A stretch of DNA of 10,200 nt from Pseudomonadota bacterium. Its GTDB lineage: Bacteria > Pseudomonadota > Gammaproteobacteria > Burkholderiales > Burkholderiaceae_B. This document shows, piece by piece, positions 6,012 to 10,200 of this stretch. Numbering within the stretch: the first letter of the stretch is position 1; the number at the start of each line of letters is the position of its first letter. The notes below the pieces were generated by a model. The model did not search any database, had not been told where the DNA came from, and saw nothing but the letters and a program-made list of their open reading frames with translations. Both the position numbers and the translations under genes were made by a program. Location: contig JAFAGQ010000280.1 of assembly GCA_023422555.1 (NCBI GenBank), positions 1 through 10,200 on the forward strand, in the 5' to 3' direction.

Positions 6012-7679
6012 TCAGGTTTTTTCCTTGAGTTCCCGCTTGAGGATTTTGCCTACAGGTGATTTGGGCAGGGCGTCCCGGAACTCTACAATTTTGGGTACCT
6101 TGTATCCAGTGAGTTCACTGCGGCAGAAATCGATCAGGGCTTTTTCCGTCAGCGCGGGATCCTTGCGTACGACTACCACTTTCACGACTTCTCCGGATGC
6201 ACCATTATCTGCACCGATAGCGGCAACTTCATCGACACCGGGATGTGACGCAATGACCTCTTCGATTTCCGAAGGGTAGACGTTGAATCCTGACACGATA
6301 ATCAGCTCTTTCTTGCGGTCGACAAGATAAATGTATCCCTGATCATCGATGTATCCCATGTCACCGGTACGCAGAAATCCATCCGGTTCAAAGGCCTTGC
6401 GTGTTTCTTCTTCCTTGTTCCAGTACTCCCGCATGACCTGCGGGCCTTTGACGCAAAGCTCACCGGTTTCATTGATTCCCAGTTCCTTGCCTTCGTCATC
6501 CCGGATAGATATCTCGGTGGAAGGCACCGGCAGGCCAATCGCACCGTTAAAATCGGGCAGATCCATGGGATTGATGGTCACTGCTGGCGATGTCTCGGTC
6601 AGGCCATATGCCTGTGTCAGTGGTTTGCCGGTGACTTTTTTCCAGCGCTCGGCTATCGGGCGCTGCACTGCCATCCCTCCGCCCAGTGTCAGCGTCAGAT
6701 TTTTAAAGGAAACAGAAGTAAATGCTGGATTATTGAGCAGTGCATTGAACAGGGTATTCACGCCTGTGAACGCCGTGAACGGATATTTGCGAAGTTCCTT
6801 GATAAAGGCCGGAATATCGCGTGGGTTCAGAATCAGCAGGTTGGTTGCACCAAGGCGTATAAAGGTCAGGCAGTTGGCCGTCAGTGCAAAGATATGATAG
6901 AGCGGCAGGGCGGTCACAACAAAGTCAGTACCGTCGGATTTTGCATAGGGCTTGACCCAGGAGTAGGCCTGACACAGATTGGCCACCATATTTCCGTGAG
7001 TCAGGACTGCCCCTTTGGCAACGCCTGTGGTTCCGCCTGTGTATTGCAAAAAGGCGATATCATCATGCGTCTGCGAGACTGGTTTGAAATCTGCTGCGCG
7101 GCTGCTCTTCATGATGTCCTTGAAGCGCAGATGACCCGGCAGCGACCACGCGGGCACCATTTTTTTCACATGACGCACAATCAGCGTCAGGGCCCATCCT
7201 TTTAAGGGACTCAGCAAATCGCCCAGCGTAGTGACCACAATGTGTTTCAGGGCGGGCAGGTGTTCACGAGCCGTTTGCAGGGTATGCGCAAAATTTTCCA
7301 CAACAACCACGAACTCGGCACCCGAGTCCTTGAGCTGATGCTCCAGTTCACGTGCGGTATATAGCGGATTGCAATTGACTACGACGCAACCGGCAAGCAG
7401 CGTTCCGAAAATGGCGACCGGGTACTGCAGGATATTGGGCATCATGAGTGCAACCCGCGTTCCTTTTTGCGCACCCTGGGACGTCAGCCACGCCGCGAAA
7501 CAGCGGGCTTGCTGCTGCAGTTGCGCATAGCTTAGCGTTTGGCCCATTGAAATATAAGCCGTGGAATCGGCATAGCGCTCACAACATTGATCAAACAGCT
7601 CGGTCAGCGATGAATAGGCATCCGCATCAATCTCTGCGGGCACACCCTTGGGATAATTTTTTAGCCAGATTTTTTCCAT
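6012..7679 (-). CDS. fadD: Long-chain fatty acid-CoA ligase
   Basis: FadD couples imported long-chain fatty acids to coenzyme A with ATP, via an acyl-adenylate, at the inner face of the inner membrane. The 555-residue product (E. coli FadD has 561) belongs to the AMP-forming ligase superfamily. The ATP-binding loop is YTGGTTGVAKG (213-223), followed by AYGLTETSP (357-365). The FACS signature runs from DGFLRTGDMGY (433-443) through DRKKELIIVSGFNVYPSEIEE (454-474), and the C-terminal SPVGKILKREL (541-551) holds the catalytic lysine K545. All key motifs are intact. The start at 7679 has AGGA about 8 nt upstream. It is last in the fadB-like/fadL/CHI-fold/fadD row, 101 bp after the CHI-fold gene. 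No clear promoter of its own is seen, so it may be read through from upstream. Confidence 0.95.
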   Translation of the reverse strand: MEKIWLKNYPKGVPAEIDADAYSSLTELFDQCCERYADSTAYISMGQTLSYAQLQQQARCFAAWLTSQGAQKGTRVALMMPNILQYPVAIFGTLLAGCVVVNCNPLYTARELEHQLKDSGAEFVVVVENFAHTLQTAREHLPALKHIVVTTLGDLLSPLKGWALTLIVRHVKKMVPAWSLPGHLRFKDIMKSSRAADFKPVSQTHDDIAFLQYTGGTTGVAKGAVLTHGNMVANLCQAYSWVKPYAKSDGTDFVVTALPLYHIFALTANCLTFIRLGATNLLILNPRDIPAFIKELRKYPFTAFTGVNTLFNALLNNPAFTSVSFKNLTLTLGGGMAVQRPIAERWKKVTGKPLTQAYGLTETSPAVTINPMDLPDFNGAIGLPVPSTEISIRDDEGKELGINETGELCVKGPQVMREYWNKEEETRKAFEPDGFLRTGDMGYIDDQGYIYLVDRKKELIIVSGFNVYPSEIEEVIASHPGVDEVAAIGADNGASGEVVKVVVVRKDPALTEKALIDFCRSELTGYKVPKIVEFRDALPKSPVGKILKRELKEKT

Positions 7680-7694
7680 AATTCATCCTGCAAG

Positions 7695-7724
7695 TAGGAG
7701 TTCGGCAAATAGGAGGTCGGCAAA
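7695..7724. repeat. Two tandem 15-bp copies upstream of fadD
   Basis: TAGGAGTTCGGCAAA (7695-7709) is followed directly by TAGGAGGTCGGCAAA (7710-7724), a 14 of 15 match. The copies lie in the 101-bp gap between fadD and the CHI-fold gene. Confidence 0.85.
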
Positions 7725-7751
7725 TGCGTGCATACTGCCAGACAAATACCG

Positions 7752-7793
7752 ATTGGTCATCAGTTCCCACCCATTGGTCATTAGTCTCCACCC
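7752..7793. repeat. Two tandem 21-bp copies across the 3' end of the CHI-fold gene
   Basis: Copy one is 7752-7772 and copy two 7773-7793; both begin ATTGGTCAT and end CCACCC, with 18 of 21 positions equal. Copy two contains the stop codon and last codons of the CHI-fold gene (stop at 7781-7783), so the end of the gene has been duplicated just downstream. With the 15-bp repeat next to it, this gap looks built by small tandem duplications. Confidence 0.85.
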
Positions 7794-8374
7794 AACAGTG
7801 CCTGTTTCAGGGAAGACTGCGCGGGTTTGTTACCAATCCACACGGCAAGCAGTGCACGGGCGAACGTGGCATCACTGACAGCGCCTTGCTGGTCGCCCAT
7901 TGCACTAACGGACACGCGGGGTCCCTGAAAGACGATATCCACGACACTGCCACGTTTCAGGCTCTTATGCTTAAGAAGCAGGTTAGTAAACGCATTGGCC
8001 GAGGACTGGATCGCCTGCCACTGACTGTCGTTCGTGTTATCGCGCAGCCCGTCATTGAGCGCGCCAGCCAGGGTTTTGCCATCAATATCCCGCAACAGCA
8101 CCAGCCGCATTGCCCGGGTTGCGCTGCTGTTCAGGATCGTCTGGGCCTGTTCGGTCTGCCTGTCAGTGTACAGGGCGGCAAGATAAACGTCGAATATCAC
8201 TTTTTTGCGAATTCCTGCGCCGTTCAGTGTCAGCTGCGTACCATTGACCTGCAGGGTATCCGGCACGCTGTGACCGTCTACCGTTAGGGCGGATGCGATG
8301 GAGCCTGTCACAAGCAAAGTGAACGCCAGAACCAGGGAGGTCAGGCTGTGGGTCAAACGATTTTTCGGTTTCAT
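7781..8374 (-). CDS. Secreted chalcone-isomerase-fold protein
   Basis: The 197-residue product has a signal peptide: basic MKPKNR, a hydrophobic stretch at about 11-24, and an ASA site with likely cleavage after A29, so it is probably periplasmic. The mature part follows the bacterial chalcone-isomerase-like family: LTVDGHSVPDTLQVNGTQL, NGAGIRKKVIFDVYLAALYT (51-70), RLVLLRDIDGKTLAGALNDGL (90-110) and ARALLAVWIGNKPAQSSLKQALLG (172-195). Bacterial members have no settled role and are not expected to make flavonoids. Some plant CHI-fold proteins bind fatty acids, and this gene lies between fadL and fadD, which suggests a periplasmic fatty-acid-related role (inference). The start at 8374 has GGAGA with 5 nt spacing; an ATG at 8401 would add nine residues and has no ribosome-binding site. 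Confidence 0.85.
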   Translation of the reverse strand: MKPKNRLTHSLTSLVLAFTLLVTGSIASALTVDGHSVPDTLQVNGTQLTLNGAGIRKKVIFDVYLAALYTDRQTEQAQTILNSSATRAMRLVLLRDIDGKTLAGALNDGLRDNTNDSQWQAIQSSANAFTNLLLKHKSLKRGSVVDIVFQGPRVSVSAMGDQQGAVSDATFARALLAVWIGNKPAQSSLKQALLGGD

Positions 8375-8409
8375 AGTGGTCTCCGCAATCATTGTTATCA
8401 TGTTGGCGC

Positions 8410-8449
8410 GAGCATTACCGGTTCCGCCTCAACGGAACGGGTAATGCTC
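8410..8449 (-). other. Long hairpin between fadL and the CHI-fold gene
   Basis: A 17-base arm starting GAGCATTACC (8410-8426) pairs with one ending GGTAATGCTC (8433-8449) over a six-base loop, with a single mismatch. It lies 27 nt after the fadL stop and 35 nt before the CHI-fold start, within the same transcription direction. There is no T run on the minus strand, so it is not a clear terminator. It may protect the fadL mRNA 3' end or lower expression of the following genes. Confidence 0.65.
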
Positions 8450-8476
8450 TGGCTCTGTCTCAGGCGATACGCCGGA

Positions 8477-9946
8477 TCAGAAGCGGTGAGACACCTGCAA
8501 ACCAAAGATGTGGCCGTTGGCCTTGATGTCGCCACTCAGTCGCCCGTACTGCGCGAGATTGTCGCTATTGGTATTATCAATATGCGATTTTTTCAGGAAC
8601 ATGTAGCTGTAGCCCACATCAATTGATGTGTTTTCTGAAGGCTTATACTGGGCGCCGATAGACAGCCAGTAGCGATCATTATCCGGCAGTGAGGCAGGGC
8701 GGTGTTCGGCACTGCGAACCGGAGACTGATCCCATGCCACACCCGCTTTCAGTTTCCACTGAGGAGCGACCTGATACATGGCACCCACGGCAATACGCCA
8801 TGAGTTTTTGAACTTCAGATCCAGCGTTGCTGTCGGCAGGGTATCGCTCTTGATGGTCAGTTCGGGCAGACTGCTCCAGCCAGTCCATTGCACATCACCC
8901 AGAAGCTCCCAGCGGGGGCTGACCCGCTGATAGATACTGAGAAGTGCGGTATCGGGCAGCGTTACGCTGGCCGATGAGGTGGACGTAAGAGAAGCAGGAA
9001 CCAGACCATAGATTTCCTGCAGCTGGGCCGGCATCGCGCCAATCATGGCGGCGGAAGGACGATGGATGTCCACGTCAGTATCGCCTTTGGCCGTGTACTT
9101 GATACGCGAGCGGTAGGACAGACCTACACGAGTGTCTTCGGTGGGATGGAACATCACACCAACATTCCAGCCTACAGCCGTGTCACTCATTTTTACCTTC
9201 GCATCGCCATCCAGTATCGGGCCATACTGATCGCCCACGGCTTTACCCATGGCGGCAGCCTGTTGCGCAGGAACGCCAGCGGCAATATATCTTTGCGTGA
9301 CAGCGCCGGCGACCTGGCTGCGCATATCAACAACCGTACTCTTTTCGTATTCGGCCTTGATGTGCTGGATATTGATTCCGGCACCGACAGACCAGCTGTT
9401 GTTCACGCGATAGGCGAGCGAAGGATTGAAGTTGATTGTTTCAATTTCAAATTTTTTGGAATGATAGCGTCCCATGAAACCATCGCCATAATCGGTTGCC
9501 AGGCCAAACGGTGCGCCAATACCCAGACCGGCGAAAAGCTGGTCTGATACCTGCCATGACACATAGGCATTGGGAACGAGTGCACCGCCGCCCGCATTAC
9601 TGCCTTCATCACCCAGCGTCGCGCCGGAAAACTGTGCATTGGATGTGCCAAAAGCAGCAGGCAGAGAGGTGCGATCATTGCTGAATCGGAACGAAGGAAT
9701 GATATAGTTCGCGCCCAGCGAGATGTTCACTCCTGGCAGATTCGTCATGCCAGCCGGGTTGTAGTAGATTGTCGAGGCATTTTCCGCCACGGCGCCACTG
9801 CCGGCATAGGCTACGCCCAGGCCACTCGCATTTTGTTCCAGCAGGTTGAAGCCGGCAGCGTGCACTGCACCCATGCCGGTCAGACCTGTTCCAAGAATTG
9901 CCGCGCTTAACAGTGTCCGCTGCAGTCTATATGTTTGTCTCTTCAT
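8477..9946 (-). CDS. fadL: OmpP1/FadL/TodX-family outer-membrane fatty acid channel
   Basis: FadL proteins are 14-stranded outer-membrane barrels that take up long-chain fatty acids or other hydrophobic compounds by lateral release. The 489-residue product has a signal peptide (MKRQTYRLQR, a hydrophobic core, cleavage after VHA at residue 30). The mature N-terminus AGFNLLEQNASGLGVAYAG and the following ENASTIYYNPAGMTNLPG are the family's hatch-region signatures. Many alternating beta-strand segments follow, and the chain ends in Phe (QVSHRF), the usual barrel-assembly signal. The start at 9946 has AGGATGG upstream. The substrate cannot be fixed from sequence because TodX-type members carry aromatics; the adjacent beta-oxidation gene and fadD argue for fatty acids. 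Confidence 0.9.
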   Translation of the reverse strand: MKRQTYRLQRTLLSAAILGTGLTGMGAVHAAGFNLLEQNASGLGVAYAGSGAVAENASTIYYNPAGMTNLPGVNISLGANYIIPSFRFSNDRTSLPAAFGTSNAQFSGATLGDEGSNAGGGALVPNAYVSWQVSDQLFAGLGIGAPFGLATDYGDGFMGRYHSKKFEIETINFNPSLAYRVNNSWSVGAGINIQHIKAEYEKSTVVDMRSQVAGAVTQRYIAAGVPAQQAAAMGKAVGDQYGPILDGDAKVKMSDTAVGWNVGVMFHPTEDTRVGLSYRSRIKYTAKGDTDVDIHRPSAAMIGAMPAQLQEIYGLVPASLTSTSSASVTLPDTALLSIYQRVSPRWELLGDVQWTGWSSLPELTIKSDTLPTATLDLKFKNSWRIAVGAMYQVAPQWKLKAGVAWDQSPVRSAEHRPASLPDNDRYWLSIGAQYKPSENTSIDVGYSYMFLKKSHIDNTNSDNLAQYGRLSGDIKANGHIFGLQVSHRF

Positions 9947-9970
9947 ACGTCCATCCTGAATATATAACTG

Positions 9971-9998
9971 ACCATACCGGCAGCAGAATTTCTGTCAA
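9971..9998 (-). promoter_or_regulatory. Candidate fadL promoter
   Basis: On the minus strand a perfect -35 TTGACA (9993-9998) is followed after 16 bp by TATGGT (9971-9976, 4 of 6 to the -10 consensus). Transcription would begin near 9964, giving a leader of about 18 nt that includes the AGGATGG ribosome-binding site. This makes fadL separately expressible from the upstream fadB-like gene. Confidence 0.55.
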
Positions 9999-10011
9999 CA
10001 CCTGCCGGTAT
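9974..10011. promoter_or_regulatory. Palindrome overlapping the fadL promoter, possible operator
   Basis: ATACCGGCAG (9974-9983) and CTGCCGGTAT (10002-10011) are perfect 10-bp inverted arms separated by 18 bp. One arm covers part of the -10 and the other lies just upstream of the -35, with the -35 inside the spacer. The spacer itself holds CAGAA-T-TTCTG (9984-9994). The layout suits a repressor binding site controlling fatty-acid uptake. As RNA it could also form the 3' hairpin of the fadB-like transcript, though no U tract follows. Confidence 0.5.
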
Positions 10012-10057
10012 CACATTTGTAATATTGGGTCTGTGTTGCCGTGACCCGTGTTTACTG

Positions 10058-10200
10058 TCATTCTCCGCCTTTACTCATTCTGTAATGAATCGGTCCTCCT
10101 GTAAATGGTGCAAACCCTGTACCGAAGATCACGCCGGCATCGGCAAGATCTGCATCGTCCACAATATGACGTGCCAGCTGCTTCTCGGTCTGATTGATCA
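10058..10200 (-). CDS. FadB-type 3-hydroxyacyl-CoA dehydrogenase/enoyl-CoA hydratase, C-terminal fragment
   Basis: Only the last 46 codons and the stop are present; the gene continues beyond the right edge. The end reads ARHIVDDADLADAGVIFGTGFAPFTGGPIHY. The DAGxIFGTGFAPFxGGPxHY pattern is characteristic of the C-terminus of the multifunctional alpha subunit of beta-oxidation (FadB/FadJ type), which hydrates enoyl-CoA and oxidises 3-hydroxyacyl-CoA. It precedes fadL by 111 bp on the same strand, fitting a fatty-acid degradation cluster. The exact paralogue cannot be assigned from this fragment. Confidence 0.85.
   Translation of the reverse strand, partial: INQTEKQLARHIVDDADLADAGVIFGTGFAPFTGGPIHYRMSKGGE

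Noticed and set aside
6349..6897. A 182-codon open frame on the plus strand
   Set aside because: It is fully antisense to fadD, whose motifs are intact through this region, and shows no ribosome-binding site or family features.
7724..8287. A 187-codon open frame on the plus strand
   Set aside because: It lies antisense to the CHI-fold gene, which has a signal peptide, family motifs and a good ribosome-binding site. The plus-strand product has no recognisable domain and starts within repeats.
9062..9547. A 161-codon open frame on the plus strand
   Set aside because: It is antisense to the FadL barrel and has no domain; a shadow of biased codon use.

Overview
The window looks like a piece of a betaproteobacterial chromosome, most likely Burkholderiales/Alcaligenaceae. 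The base composition is only moderately GC-rich, which would suit an Advenella-like genus better than Bordetella; that genus-level guess is inference from gene content and composition, not from a search. There is no sign of phage, insertion sequence, CRISPR array, rRNA or tRNA.

Left part (1-3404, minus strand). A probable operon runs pepA (leucyl aminopeptidase), holC (DNA polymerase III chi subunit, overlapping pepA by 11 nt), then a low-complexity, repeat-rich protein that resembles the DUF2486-type proteins found next to holC in related bacteria. A separate minus-strand gene at the left edge is the N-terminus of a Bax-inhibitor-1/YccA-type membrane protein with its own likely promoter.

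Centre (3405-5794, plus strand). A 56-bp divergent promoter region separates pepA from lptF, the lipopolysaccharide-export permease. The usual partner lptG does not follow. After a 237-bp gap rich in A/T and containing a strong hairpin, there is a CysB-type LysR regulator of sulphur assimilation. A terminator-like hairpin at 5929-5966 closes the convergent cysB/fadD junction.

Right part (6012-10200, minus strand). This is a fatty-acid uptake and degradation cluster. In transcription order it holds the 3' end of a FadB-type multifunctional beta-oxidation enzyme, an OmpP1/FadL outer-membrane fatty-acid channel, a secreted chalcone-isomerase-fold protein, and a long-chain acyl-CoA synthetase (FadD). 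A palindrome overlapping a good promoter sits in front of fadL. The route is import by FadL, passage through the periplasm (where the CHI-fold protein may act), activation by FadD, then oxidation by the FadB-type enzyme.

Most of the window is ordinary housekeeping DNA. The points most worth a second look are the CHI-fold protein embedded in the fatty-acid cluster, lptF without lptG, the perfect pentapeptide repeat in the protein after holC, and several well-formed inverted repeats in the intergenic regions.
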